64,000 nt of DNA, taken from Sphingomonas sp. Its GTDB lineage: Bacteria; Pseudomonadota; Alphaproteobacteria; Sphingomonadales; Sphingomonadaceae. Location of the stretch: positions 124,001-188,000 of the forward strand of contig JABDNH010000014.1 of the NCBI GenBank assembly GCA_013001055.1. The letters run 5' to 3'. Position 1 is the stretch's first letter; every line of letters begins with the position of its first letter. Under the pieces are notes generated by a model that was given only the letters and a program-made list of their open reading frames with translations, did not search any database and was not told where the DNA came from. A program made the translations under genes and the position numbers. Shown here piece after piece: positions 27,211 through 36,080 of the stretch.

Positions 27211-28837
27211 CGCCGCCCTCCGGAACCACCCAGTTGATGTTCTGCGTCATGTCCTTGATGTCGCAGGTCTTGCAATGCACGCAATTCTGCGCGTTGATCT
27301 GCAGGCGCGGATTGCCATCTTCCTCACCGACGATTTCATAGACACCCGCCGGGCAATAGCGCTGCTCGGGACTGTCGTAGCATTTGTAATTCACCTCGAT
27401 CGCGACGCTCGGATCCTTGAGCTGGAGGTGGACCATCTGGTCTTCTTCGTGGTTCGTGTTCGAGATGTAGACCGATGACAATTTGTCGAACGTCAGCACG
27501 CCATCGGGCTTGGGATAGTGGATCGGCGCAACATGTTCCTTGAGGCGCATATGCTTGTGATCGGCGGTATGCTTCATCGTCCACGGGGTGCCGATGCCAA
27601 GATGGTTGAGCCACATTTCGATGCCGGCAAGGAAACTGCCAAACTGGCCGCCGAATTTGGCCACCATCGGTTGGACATTGCGGACCTTCTTGAGCTCCTT
27701 GCCGACCCAGCTGGCGCGTACCGCAGGCTCATAGCCTTCAAGCGTATCGTTCTTGCGCTGGCTGGCGAGCGCCTCGGCGGCATGTTCTGCCGCCATCATG
27801 CCGGTCTTCATCGCGGTATGCGTACCCTTGATGCGGGGCACGTTGACGAACCCGGCCGAACAACCAATTAGCGCGCCGCCCGGGAATGCCAACTGGGGGA
27901 TGGCCTGGTAACCACCTTCGTTGATGGCCCGCGCTCCATATGACACGCGCTTGCCGCCTTCGATCTCGGCGCGAATATCGGGGTGCGTCTTCCACCGCTG
28001 CATTTCCTCGAAGGGGCGCAGGTAAGGATTGTCGTAATCAAGCGCGACGACGAAGCCCAAGGCAACCTGACCGTTGTCCTGATGGTAGAGAAAGCCCCCG
28101 CCCCACGCATCTTCAAGCGGCCAACCCTGCGTGTGGATCACGCGCCCGGGCTTATGCTTTTCGGCAGGAATGTCCCACAACTCCTTGATACCGATGCCAT
28201 AAACCTGCGGGCCGCTTTCTTCGCGCAAGCCAAACTTGTCGGTTAGCTGCTTGGTCAGATGGCCGCGGGCGCCCTCTCCCATAAGCGTGTATTTGGCATG
28301 GAGCTCCATTCCGCGTTCATAGTCTGGACGGTGCTCGCCAGTGCGTCCGATGCCGACATCGCCAGTCGCCACGCCCTTCAAGCTGCCATCGTCATTGTAA
28401 AGGAGTTCCGCAGCCGCGAAGCCCGGAAAAACCTCGACGCCCATCCCCTCGGCCTTTTCGGCCAGCCAGCGGGTCAGATTTCCAAGGCTGCCGGTGAAGC
28501 AACCCTTGTTGTGCATGAAACTGGGTGTCAGCAGGTGCGGCACGCTGACATGGCCGCTATCGGTCAGTACCCAATGGTGATTCTCGCTGACTTCGATCTT
28601 GAGCGGGCAGCTCTCGTCTTCGCGCCAGTAGGGGAGCAATTCATCAAGGCTCTTGGGATCGATGACCGCACCCGAAAGGATATGCGCGCCGACCTCCGAG
28701 CCTTTTTCGAGCACGGCGACTTCAATGTCCTGACCCTTTTCCTCGGCCAGCTGCTTCAATCGGATCGCGGCGGACAGGCCGGCAGGGCCCGCCCCTACGA
28801 TCACGACATCATATTCCATCGACTCCCGGTCGCTCAT
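27185..28837 (-). CDS. Electron transfer flavoprotein-ubiquinone oxidoreductase
   Basis: Membrane-associated FAD/4Fe-4S enzyme (550 aa) moving electrons from ETF (beta-oxidation, amino-acid catabolism) to ubiquinone. Seen: the FAD motif VVIVGAGPAGLSAA, HILSGAVIDPKSLDEL, the GCSAGFVNVPRIKGTHTAMKTG block, and a C-terminal iron-sulfur region CPAGVYE...CVHCKTCDIKDMTQNINW. The start ATG 28837 has AAGGG 7 nt upstream. It fits ETF-QO in length. This is the first gene of a five-gene minus-strand unit with TPR, ispE, nnr and the RNA methyltransferase. Confidence 0.96.
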   Translation of the reverse strand: MSDRESMEYDVVIVGAGPAGLSAAIRLKQLAEEKGQDIEVAVLEKGSEVGAHILSGAVIDPKSLDELLPYWREDESCPLKIEVSENHHWVLTDSGHVSVPHLLTPSFMHNKGCFTGSLGNLTRWLAEKAEGMGVEVFPGFAAAELLYNDDGSLKGVATGDVGIGRTGEHRPDYERGMELHAKYTLMGEGARGHLTKQLTDKFGLREESGPQVYGIGIKELWDIPAEKHKPGRVIHTQGWPLEDAWGGGFLYHQDNGQVALGFVVALDYDNPYLRPFEEMQRWKTHPDIRAEIEGGKRVSYGARAINEGGYQAIPQLAFPGGALIGCSAGFVNVPRIKGTHTAMKTGMMAAEHAAEALASQRKNDTLEGYEPAVRASWVGKELKKVRNVQPMVAKFGGQFGSFLAGIEMWLNHLGIGTPWTMKHTADHKHMRLKEHVAPIHYPKPDGVLTFDKLSSVYISNTNHEEDQMVHLQLKDPSVAIEVNYKCYDSPEQRYCPAGVYEIVGEEDGNPRLQINAQNCVHCKTCDIKDMTQNINWVVPEGGGGPNYPNM

Positions 28838-28896
28838 AACCATTCCCTTGATCGCATTTTGCCCTCTTTTGGACTTGATCAACCCCTGCCAGCGAA

Positions 28897-28912
28897 TTGA
28901 CCGCGCGGTCAA
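28897..28912. promoter_or_regulatory. 16-bp palindrome TTGACCGCGCGGTCAA
   Basis: A perfect 16-bp palindrome in the divergent region between etfQO (start 28837) and the uracil-DNA glycosylase gene. Its size fits a dimeric TetR-type regulator. Its arms also contain TTGACC, a -35-like hexamer in both directions. A second shorter palindrome, TTGATCAA, lies nearby (28876-28883). The cognate regulator is not in the window. Confidence 0.45.
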
Positions 28913-28931
28913 CATGGCCAATCGTGTGCAC

Positions 28932-29621
28932 ATGGATGGAATCGATCGCGACGCAGCGCGTGCCCTGCTGGAATTTTACGATGAATCCGGCGCGGATGTC
29001 GCCGTGCGCGACGACGCTCCGCCGTGGCTGGAGGTGCAGGAACTCACGCGGGGTAAACCGGTAAGCGCGCCGCCCAAGGTGCGCGCCGCGCGGCTTCCCC
29101 AATCGAGCGACGATGTCGCTGCCTTCCTCGAGATGCGATCGGCAGCAATGAAAGCACGGCATGTTCCGGCGCTTGGCCCTGTCGGTGCGGCAATGATGAT
29201 ACTCGGTGATCGACCGGACAAGGCGGACGCTGCAGACGGCAAGCCCTTCGGCGGCGAAGCCGGCCAGTTGTTCGACCGGATGCTGCAAGCGCTTGATCTG
29301 GACCGCGAAGACTGCGCGCGTGCGCTGCTGGAGCCTGCACATCGGCCGGGTGAAAAAATCGCGCCCGAATCGCTCGAGGAGCTGGCAACGTTGGCAAAGC
29401 TTCAGGTGCAGGCACTCAAGCCGAAATGCTTGCTCCTGTTTGGCGATGCGCCGTCGCGAGCGTTGCTGGGTGAGCCCCTGGCCAAGGCAAGGGGGCGCCT
29501 CCATCAGGTGGAGGGGGTGCGTACGGTGGCGACCTTCCATCCCCGCTGGCTATTGAACCGCCCCCAGGACAAGGCCATGGCCTGGGCAGACCTTCTACTT
29601 CTGACAGCCGTGGACGCATGA
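28932..29621 (+). CDS. Uracil-DNA glycosylase superfamily protein
   Basis: A 229-residue protein of the uracil-DNA glycosylase superfamily (UdgA/family-4-like or a DUF-type relative). Seen: GPVGAAMMILGDRP (cluster with glycosylase GEAPG position altered), GKPFGGEAGQLFDRMLQAL, and the C-terminal VATFHPRWLLNRPQDKAMAW with the H of HPs. The family's iron-sulfur cysteines are not evident at their usual places, so it may be a divergent or inactive member. Start ATG 28932 or 28914; the second directly follows the palindrome at 28897-28912. The stop overlaps the next gene (ATGA). Confidence 0.75.
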   Translation: MDGIDRDAARALLEFYDESGADVAVRDDAPPWLEVQELTRGKPVSAPPKVRAARLPQSSDDVAAFLEMRSAAMKARHVPALGPVGAAMMILGDRPDKADAADGKPFGGEAGQLFDRMLQALDLDREDCARALLEPAHRPGEKIAPESLEELATLAKLQVQALKPKCLLLFGDAPSRALLGEPLAKARGRLHQVEGVRTVATFHPRWLLNRPQDKAMAWADLLLLTAVDA

Positions 29622-31303
29622 CCCTGACACTGGCGCTGCTGGCCCTTATCCAGCAAGTCGATCCACTGGCCCCGCGCCCGGCGCAAGAGTCCCCTACTCC
29701 CATAGCCGAGCAGATCCCACTTCCCGAGGCGACCCCGGCCAACGCGCTCAACGCTATTTACACCGGGCAATGGGCAGTCGCGTCGGCACTGGTCGAGAAG
29801 CTCGACAAGCGAGATCCGGTCGAAGCCTTGGTACGCGCCGAGCTTTACCTCGCTGCCGGTTCGCCCGAAGTATCGGCGGCGGCGCTTTCCGAGCTGGTCG
29901 CACGGGCGCGTGAATTGCCGCAGGCGGCGCAACTGGCCAGCCTTGCGCAGCGCCGCGGCGCCGACCCCCTGCCCGTCATTTCGCGGCAGCGAATGATCAG
30001 CTTCGGTGCTGCCCCGCGCCGCTTCCGACCGGGGACGGTCAGCGGTGATCTAGAAGCGGATCGCCTGCGTCCGATCATCCAGCAATTCGTGGAAGCCAAT
30101 GATCCGGAAGGTGCCGAGACGCAATACCGCGAAGCTGTTGCGCTGCTGGGTAATGGAGGTCGAGCCGAGATCGCCCAGCGCGTGGCGTGGCTCTATTATA
30201 CCGAAGGACGCGACCAGGACGCGCTTCGCGTGGCGCGCGAAGGGCGCAGCTACCAAGCCCCCGAATGGAGCGCGCAGGCGGCATGGGTCGAAGGGCTGGC
30301 GGCGTGGCGGCTCAACGATTGCAACAGCGCATCGGGGGCATTCCGCTATGCCGCGCTCGGCACGCGCGACAGCGAATTGGCGGCGGCGGGACATTATTGG
30401 TCTGCGCGGGCGGAACAGGCATGCGGACGACCCCACGAAGTGGCAGCACGCATGCGCGCTGCCTCGGTCGACCCGGAAAGCTTCTACGGCCAGGTCGCGC
30501 GCGAGACGCTGGGCATGGTGCGTACGCCGCCCGTGCAGGTGGAAGCGCCCTCGGATCGCACGCTGCGCCGCGTCGAAGCGCTTCCAAATGTGCGCCGCGC
30601 AATCGTCATGGCCGGTCTTGGGCGGCGCGCGCTGGCGGACGAATTGCTACGTCACCAGGCCGCGATTGGCGAGCCGACCGACCAACCGGCGCTTGTCGAG
30701 ATCGCACGGCGGCTTAGCCTGGGGTCCGCCCAATATTATCTTGGGACGAATGGCCCGCGCGGTGCCAAGGTAAACATATCGGCGCGTTATCCCGCGCCCG
30801 CATGGCAACCGAATAACGGTTGGCGCATCGATCCGCTGATGGCCTATGCGCACATCATTCAGGAAAGCGATTTTCGCACCCAGGCGGTCAGTCCTGCCAA
30901 CGCCGTAGGGCTCATGCAGGTACGCCCCGCCACGGCGGGAGATATCGCACGGCGGCGCGGTGACAGCCCCCCATCGGTCGAGATGCTCAAGATTCCCGAA
31001 TATAATCTCGACTATGGGCAGGCCTATATCGCTGAAGTTCGCGGTGACCGCTATCTGCAGGATCAGCTGCCGCGCATCATTGCAGCTTATAATGCCGGAC
31101 CGGTACCGGTGCGGCGGTGGAACGGGATAAACGACAAGGGCGATCCGCTGCTGTGGATCGAAAGCCTGAGCTATTGGGAAACGCGTTTCTACGTGCCCGC
31201 CGTGCTGCGCAACTATTTTGTCTACCATGCGCAAGCCGGTTCGACGCCGGCGGCGCTCAAGGATCTCGTGGAGCATCGCTGGCCGACCTATCCCGACCTA
31301 TAA
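29618..31303 (+). CDS. Lytic transglycosylase (SLT domain) with TPR-like N-terminus
   Basis: A 561-residue soluble-lytic-transglycosylase-like protein. An N-terminal signal region (LALLALIQQ) and a long helical superhelix region of Slt70 type are followed by an SLT domain (about residues 400-545). The catalytic glutamate is Glu416 in HIIQESDF, followed by AVGLMQVRPATA and YNAGPVPVRRW. It cleaves peptidoglycan glycan strands in the periplasm. It is coupled to the glycosylase-family gene by a 4-nt overlap. The LexA box of the next gene begins two bases after its stop. Confidence 0.92.
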   Translation: MTLTLALLALIQQVDPLAPRPAQESPTPIAEQIPLPEATPANALNAIYTGQWAVASALVEKLDKRDPVEALVRAELYLAAGSPEVSAAALSELVARARELPQAAQLASLAQRRGADPLPVISRQRMISFGAAPRRFRPGTVSGDLEADRLRPIIQQFVEANDPEGAETQYREAVALLGNGGRAEIAQRVAWLYYTEGRDQDALRVAREGRSYQAPEWSAQAAWVEGLAAWRLNDCNSASGAFRYAALGTRDSELAAAGHYWSARAEQACGRPHEVAARMRAASVDPESFYGQVARETLGMVRTPPVQVEAPSDRTLRRVEALPNVRRAIVMAGLGRRALADELLRHQAAIGEPTDQPALVEIARRLSLGSAQYYLGTNGPRGAKVNISARYPAPAWQPNNGWRIDPLMAYAHIIQESDFRTQAVSPANAVGLMQVRPATAGDIARRRGDSPPSVEMLKIPEYNLDYGQAYIAEVRGDRYLQDQLPRIIAAYNAGPVPVRRWNGINDKGDPLLWIESLSYWETRFYVPAVLRNYFVYHAQAGSTPAALKDLVEHRWPTYPDL

Positions 31304-31304
31304 C

Positions 31305-31319
31305 GTTCTTGTTATGTTC
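31305..31319 (+). promoter_or_regulatory. SOS box (LexA site) GTTC-N7-GTTC
   Basis: GTTC at 31305-31308 and GTTC at 31316-31319 are separated by exactly 7 nt (TTGTTAT). This is the alphaproteobacterial LexA consensus. It lies 24 bp before the radical SAM gene start and just after the lytic transglycosylase stop. It predicts DNA-damage induction of the radical SAM gene. Confidence 0.6.
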
Positions 31320-31343
31320 TAATGGTTGGCATAGGTTTGGGGC

Positions 31344-32417
31344 ATGCCAGTCGAGTCGCACAAAGGGCGCGGTGCAACGCGCAATACCACCCCTCTTCGC
31401 TTTGGGTTGCAGGCGCGCGAGATGGATGGCGATTGGCTTGACCAGCGGCTGGAGATTGACGGGCCGGCACCCAAGCGGCGGACGTCGGTCACGATCGAAA
31501 AACCGCGCACCATCCTGACGCGCAACAATTCGCCCGATATCGGGTTCGACCGGTCGGTCAATCCGTATCGCGGTTGCGAGCATGGCTGCATCTACTGTTT
31601 CGCGCGTCCGACCCACGCCTATCACGACCTGTCCCCGGGGCTGGACTTCGAAAGCAAGCTGTTCGTCAAACCCGACGCGGCGGCTCTGCTGCACCAGACG
31701 CTTGGCCGCAAAGGCTACACACCTGCTCCGGTCGCGCTCGGCACCAACACCGATCCCTACCAGCCAATCGACGGGCGTTGGCAGATCACGCGCGAAATCC
31801 TGAAGGTGCTGTGGGAGCTTAAGCATCCCTTTACAATCACCACCAAATCGGACCGGGTGCTGCGCGATCTCGATGTGATTGCGCCGGCTGCAAGACTGGG
31901 GCTGGCAGCCGTCGCCTTGTCGGTCACCTCGCTAGATCCGAAGGTCCATGCCAGCCTGGAACCGCGCGCGCCCGCCGCGCGCAAGCGGATTGCCGCTATT
32001 CGCCAGCTCGCCGAGGCCGGCGTGCCGGTATATCTGTCGGTATCACCCGTCATCCCGCACATCACCGACCACGAGATGGAAGCGATCGTCGAAGCGGGTG
32101 CCAAGGCGGGTGCCGGCAACGCATTCTCCTTGCTCGTGCGATTGCCTCACGAGGTCGCGCCCCTGTTCCGCGATTGGCTCGAGGCGCATTATCCCGAACG
32201 CGCGGGCAAGGTGATGGCAACGATCCGCGAAATGCGCGGCGGGCGAGACAATGATCCGGGTTTCCACAGCCGCCTGACCGGCAAGGGCGTGTGGGCGCAA
32301 CTATTCCGTAAAAGATTCGACAAGGCTTGCCGGGATCACGGGTTGGGCCGCGAAAAGTTCAAGCTGCGCACCGACCTGTTCGAGCCGCCGAGCGGCGACC
32401 AGTTGCGGCTTTTTTGA
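31344..32417 (+). CDS. PA0069/Rv2578c-family radical SAM protein
   Basis: A 357-residue radical SAM protein of the PA0069 family (spore-photoproduct-lyase-like subgroup). The cluster motif is C-x3-C-x2-C in RGCEHGCIYCFARPTHAY; TDPYQPIDGRW and LTGKGVWAQLFRKRF are further family blocks. The chemistry is unknown; the relation to DNA photoproduct repair is only by superfamily. A consensus LexA box precedes it, which gives that link more weight here. It stands 40 nt after the slt gene. Confidence 0.88.
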   Translation: MPVESHKGRGATRNTTPLRFGLQAREMDGDWLDQRLEIDGPAPKRRTSVTIEKPRTILTRNNSPDIGFDRSVNPYRGCEHGCIYCFARPTHAYHDLSPGLDFESKLFVKPDAAALLHQTLGRKGYTPAPVALGTNTDPYQPIDGRWQITREILKVLWELKHPFTITTKSDRVLRDLDVIAPAARLGLAAVALSVTSLDPKVHASLEPRAPAARKRIAAIRQLAEAGVPVYLSVSPVIPHITDHEMEAIVEAGAKAGAGNAFSLLVRLPHEVAPLFRDWLEAHYPERAGKVMATIREMRGGRDNDPGFHSRLTGKGVWAQLFRKRFDKACRDHGLGREKFKLRTDLFEPPSGDQLRLF

Positions 32418-32439
32418 AGCGCGACTAGCGTCCGCGCCC

Positions 32440-33759
32440 ATGAACAGCCTTTTCGCGCTTTCCGCGCTCGCCGCCGCTTCCATTCACCCTCTCGCCGACA
32501 TCCAGGCCGACGCACTCGAAGACGAGGTCGCATGGGAAATCCTTGTCGATCTGACGACGCAGATCGGGCCCAGGCTCGGCGGTACGCCGGCAGAGGCACG
32601 GGCGCGTGCATGGTCGGTCGAACGATTGAACGCGCTGGGCTTTTCCAACGTGCGTGTGGAAGAGTTTACCATGCCCGCGTGGGTGCGCGGCGATGAACAG
32701 GCATGGGTGCTGGGGGATCACAGCCAGGAACTGGTCGTTACCGCGCTCGGCAATTCGGGATCGACGGGCCCCGACGGTATAGAAGCCGAAGTCGTGGGGT
32801 ACGATAGCTATGCAGCGTTTCTCGCCGCGCCGGCCAGCGAACAGAGGGGCAAGGTCGTCTTCATCTGGCATGACATGGCGCCGACGCAGGATGGCTCCAG
32901 CTACAGCGCATTCGGCGGCGCGCGCTTCTTCGGCCCGGCGGAAGCATCGCGGCGCGGGGCGGCGGCCATCCTGGTGAAATCGATCGGCACGGATAGCGAC
33001 CGGTTGCCGCATACGGGCATGACCAATTTCGGCGACGCAGCGCCCATCCCGGCGGGCGCGCTTTCGGTGCCTGACGCGGGACAGCTGCGCCGTCTTCTCG
33101 CGCTCGGGAAGCCTGTCACGATCCGCCTCTTGATGACGCCTGCGCAGATCGGACCGCAAACCAGTGGTAACGTGATTGCCGAAGTGCCGGGACGCGATCC
33201 CGAGGCGAAAAAGGTAATGGTCGCCTGCCATCTTGACAGTTGGGACAATGCGCCCGGCGTGTTCGATGATGGCGCGGGTTGCGCGATCGTGGCGGCGGCG
33301 GCCAAACGCGTCATGGATATGGGCCAGCCGGAGCGCACGATCGAGATCGTCTGGTTCGGCGCCGAGGAAGTCGGCATCCACGGCGGACGTGACTTTGCAG
33401 CGCGGCATGACGGCAAGGATTATCATGTCGTCGCCGAAAGCGATTTCGGTGCTGACCGCGTCTGGCGCGTTGACACCAATCTTGGCGAAGATCGCAAGGC
33501 CGAAGCCGATCGGTTGCGCGCTGCACTGGCACCGCTAGGTATCGTACCGGGCAGCTACACCAGCGCTGGCGGCGCGGACATCGGGCCGTTGATGCAGGAA
33601 GGCGCACCCGGGCTGAGCCTGCGCCAGGACGGCACGCGTTATTTCGATCTACACCACACGGCCAACGACACGCTCGACAAGGTAGATCGCGACCAGTTCC
33701 AGCAAAATGTTGCCGCATGGACGACGATGCTGATGGTCATGGCGGGGCCTGTCGAATAG
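32440..33759 (+). CDS. Secreted M28 zinc peptidase with PA domain
   Basis: A 439-residue exported aminopeptidase-like protein. A short signal (LFALSALAAAS) is followed by a PA-type inserted domain (about residues 100-220), then the M28 catalytic core: HLDSWDNAPGVFDDGAG with metal ligands, FGAEEVGIHGG (catalytic Glu-Glu), ESDFGAD and DLHHTANDTLDKV. All the expected co-catalytic di-zinc ligands are visible. Substrate is unknown; it is possibly a periplasmic dipeptidase/aminopeptidase. Confidence 0.9.
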   Translation: MNSLFALSALAAASIHPLADIQADALEDEVAWEILVDLTTQIGPRLGGTPAEARARAWSVERLNALGFSNVRVEEFTMPAWVRGDEQAWVLGDHSQELVVTALGNSGSTGPDGIEAEVVGYDSYAAFLAAPASEQRGKVVFIWHDMAPTQDGSSYSAFGGARFFGPAEASRRGAAAILVKSIGTDSDRLPHTGMTNFGDAAPIPAGALSVPDAGQLRRLLALGKPVTIRLLMTPAQIGPQTSGNVIAEVPGRDPEAKKVMVACHLDSWDNAPGVFDDGAGCAIVAAAAKRVMDMGQPERTIEIVWFGAEEVGIHGGRDFAARHDGKDYHVVAESDFGADRVWRVDTNLGEDRKAEADRLRAALAPLGIVPGSYTSAGGADIGPLMQEGAPGLSLRQDGTRYFDLHHTANDTLDKVDRDQFQQNVAAWTTMLMVMAGPVE

Positions 33760-33849
33760 CCTAAGCTCTCCCCAAATCTGCTGATCTATGTTATAGAAAG
33801 ACCCAGGTGGGCTTATCGACTGGATCGAAAGCACAAGGGGATCAGCGAA

Positions 33850-35568
33850 ATGCTTGGCAAAATGAAATGGATCGCGGGTGCGAGCCTGCCAGCGCTCATG
33901 GTGAGCTTAGGCGGCTGCATGACCGATGGCACGACAGAGGCTGCGACACCGCTAGCCTACGACTTGGCTGAGTCCGATGACCTTGCCCTTGCCGAGGCTG
34001 CCGGCGCGCCCTTGTTTAACGGCATGGGCGATTACCGGCGGCAGATCACGACGTCGAGCCCTGCAGCGCAGCGCTACTTCAACCAGGGCATGGTGCTCGC
34101 TTTCGGGTTCAATCATGCCGAAGCAGTGCGCTCGTTTCGCGCGGCACAGCGGCTCGATGCCAATTGTGCGATGTGTTTCTGGGGCGAAGCACTCGCGACC
34201 GGCCCGAACATCAACGTGACGTCCAAGGGCAAGGCGGTGATGAGCGCCGAGGAGCGGGCTTCAGCCTTTGCCGCGATCACCAAGGCAATGGAATTGCGCG
34301 GCAATGCAAGCGTGCAGGAACGTGCGCTCATCGAGGCGCAGACGGCGCGATATGATGGCGATCCGGACACACCGCGCGAACCGCTCGACAAGGCATATGC
34401 TGACGCCATGGGGCGCTATGTCGCGGCATATCCGGGTGATGACGACGCGGCTGCAATGTACGCGGAAGCGCTGATGAACCTGATGCCGTGGGACTATTGG
34501 TCCGACCCGACGACGCCCAAAGAGGACACCAAGAAAGTCATTGCGTCGCTCGAGCGAATTATCAAGCGCAGCCGCAACCATCCGCTAGCGCTGCATTTAT
34601 ATATTCACGCGGTCGAAGCTTCGGCGAACCCGGGCAGGGCCGAAGATGAGGCCGACAGGTTGCAGGGACTAGTACCGGGATCCGGGCATCTCGTGCACAT
34701 GCCCGCGCACATCTATTGGCGCGTGGGCCGCTATGACGATGCCGCGCAGGCCAATGTGCGCGCCGCGGCAGTGGATGAGGAATATATCGCGGCCTGCAAC
34801 GCGCAGGGCTTCTATCCTGCCGCCTATTATCCGCACAACATTCACTTCCTGTGGGCCGCGACAAGCATGTCAGGGCAAAGCGCGATGGCGATGCAAGCAG
34901 CGCAAAAGCTGGCCGATAATGTTCGCATGGAACAGATCGAGCAGTTCCCGACGGTCGAATTCTTCAAGACCATCCCGCTTCTGACCAAGGTGCAATTCGG
35001 ACGTTGGGAAGATATCCTCGCCGACCCAGCGCCCCCTACCCCGCGCGATTACAGTCGGGCGATTGCGCATTATGCGCGTGGGATCGCGCATGTTCACATG
35101 GGTGATGCCGAGGCAGCGCAAGCCGAGCTCGATGCGCTTGCTGCCGCCAAAGATACGGTGCAGATCAGCTTTCTCGATTCTGCCGACTATCCGGCCTCGG
35201 TGCTGCTCAACATCGCGCATCGCCTGCTAGCCGGCGAAGTCGCGCTTGCGGCGGGCCGTAACGAGGCTGCCATCTCGTCATTCGAAGACGCAGTGCAGCT
35301 GCAGGATGGCCTGCCATATATGGAGCCACCCTTCTGGTACTACCCGACGCGCCAATCGCTTGGACAGGCTTTGCTGGAAAGCGGGCGGGCCGCCGAAGCC
35401 GAAGCCGTCTATCGCAAAGACCTGGAAGATTATCCGCGTAACGGATGGTCGATGGCAGGGTTAATCGCGTCGCTCGAAGCGCAGGACAAGCCAACCGAGG
35501 AGGTCGAGCGCGATTTCGCGATCGTCTGGGCCAAGGCCGACATCGACCTCGAACGATCGAGGCTTTGA
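33850..35568 (+). CDS. Large TPR lipoprotein with CxxC, hypothetical
   Basis: A 572-residue protein. The signal ends in a lipobox (SLGGC near residue 24). The N-terminal part has an invariant-looking run RYFNQGMVLAFGFNHAEAVRSFRAAQ then DANCAMCFWGEALATGPN, with a CxxC pair. Helical repeat units follow (TPR type), including HLVHMPAHIYWRVGRYDDAAQANVRA and YYPHNIHFL. The family is common as 'tetratricopeptide repeat protein' in proteobacteria, but function is not known. The GHLVHMPAHIY histidines and CxxC could bind metal or haem, but this is not established. Confidence 0.85.
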   Translation: MLGKMKWIAGASLPALMVSLGGCMTDGTTEAATPLAYDLAESDDLALAEAAGAPLFNGMGDYRRQITTSSPAAQRYFNQGMVLAFGFNHAEAVRSFRAAQRLDANCAMCFWGEALATGPNINVTSKGKAVMSAEERASAFAAITKAMELRGNASVQERALIEAQTARYDGDPDTPREPLDKAYADAMGRYVAAYPGDDDAAAMYAEALMNLMPWDYWSDPTTPKEDTKKVIASLERIIKRSRNHPLALHLYIHAVEASANPGRAEDEADRLQGLVPGSGHLVHMPAHIYWRVGRYDDAAQANVRAAAVDEEYIAACNAQGFYPAAYYPHNIHFLWAATSMSGQSAMAMQAAQKLADNVRMEQIEQFPTVEFFKTIPLLTKVQFGRWEDILADPAPPTPRDYSRAIAHYARGIAHVHMGDAEAAQAELDALAAAKDTVQISFLDSADYPASVLLNIAHRLLAGEVALAAGRNEAAISSFEDAVQLQDGLPYMEPPFWYYPTRQSLGQALLESGRAAEAEAVYRKDLEDYPRNGWSMAGLIASLEAQDKPTEEVERDFAIVWAKADIDLERSRL

Positions 35569-35571
35569 TAC

Positions 35572-35596
35572 GGCACCGATGCGCCGCTGGTGCGTT
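35572..35596 (+). promoter_or_regulatory. EcfG-like promoter, near consensus
   Basis: GGCAC (35572-35576) and CGTT (35593-35596) are separated by 16 nt. It differs from the EcfG consensus GGAAC-N16/17-CGTT at one -35 base. It lies 29 nt before the small lipoprotein gene, and CTCCTGAA begins 4 nt after CGTT, as in the leader at 43980. Confidence 0.45.
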
Positions 35597-35600
35597 TGCC

Positions 35601-35619
35601 CTCCTGAACAATAAAGGAG
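35601..35619 (+). promoter_or_regulatory. RBS-pairing leader hairpin
   Basis: CTCCT (35601-35605) pairs with AGGAG (35615-35619) around a 9-nt loop. The right arm is the Shine-Dalgarno of the gene at 35626. The octamer CTCCTGAA here is shared with the leaders at 4273 and 43980. Confidence 0.45.
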
Positions 35620-35625
35620 TGTCAA

Positions 35626-35895
35626 ATGCGCGTTCTGATGATCCTGCCGGTTTTCGCGATGATCGCCTGCTCGGTCGACAATGAAAGCCCCGGCGGCAAC
35701 GAGATAACCATCGGATATGACGCGGAGGAAGCGGCAAACATTGCTGATGACGTCGGTGCCATCGTCGAAGACGGCGTCAGCGACGTCCGCCAGGAACTGG
35801 CCGAGGAAGCCAATGAAGCCGAAGCCGAGATGGCAGCCGAGACCGACCCGGCGCAGGCCGAGGTGGAAACCGAAGTCGAAGGCCACGCGAACTAG
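35626..35895 (+). CDS. Small acidic lipoprotein
   Basis: An 89-residue lipoprotein: signal MRVLMILPVFAMIAC with a lipobox (MIAC), then a very acidic Glu/Ala-rich tail (EEANEAEAEMAAETDPAQAEVETEVEG). It is probably disordered or helical in the periplasm. The AGGAG Shine-Dalgarno is in a small hairpin and a near-consensus EcfG promoter lies upstream, so a stress role is inferred. No family recognised. Confidence 0.75.
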   Translation: MRVLMILPVFAMIACSVDNESPGGNEITIGYDAEEAANIADDVGAIVEDGVSDVRQELAEEANEAEAEMAAETDPAQAEVETEVEGHAN

Positions 35896-35935
35896 CTTTC
35901 CTTACGCGGCCAAGGCTGTTAGGGGCTGCGCGGCT

Positions 35936-36013
<78 letters not shown>

Positions 36014-36080
36014 CATCCAGCACAGTCTTGAAGCGATCGTCCAGGGGACGATTGCGGCTGTACTGTATGATGGTCGCCGC

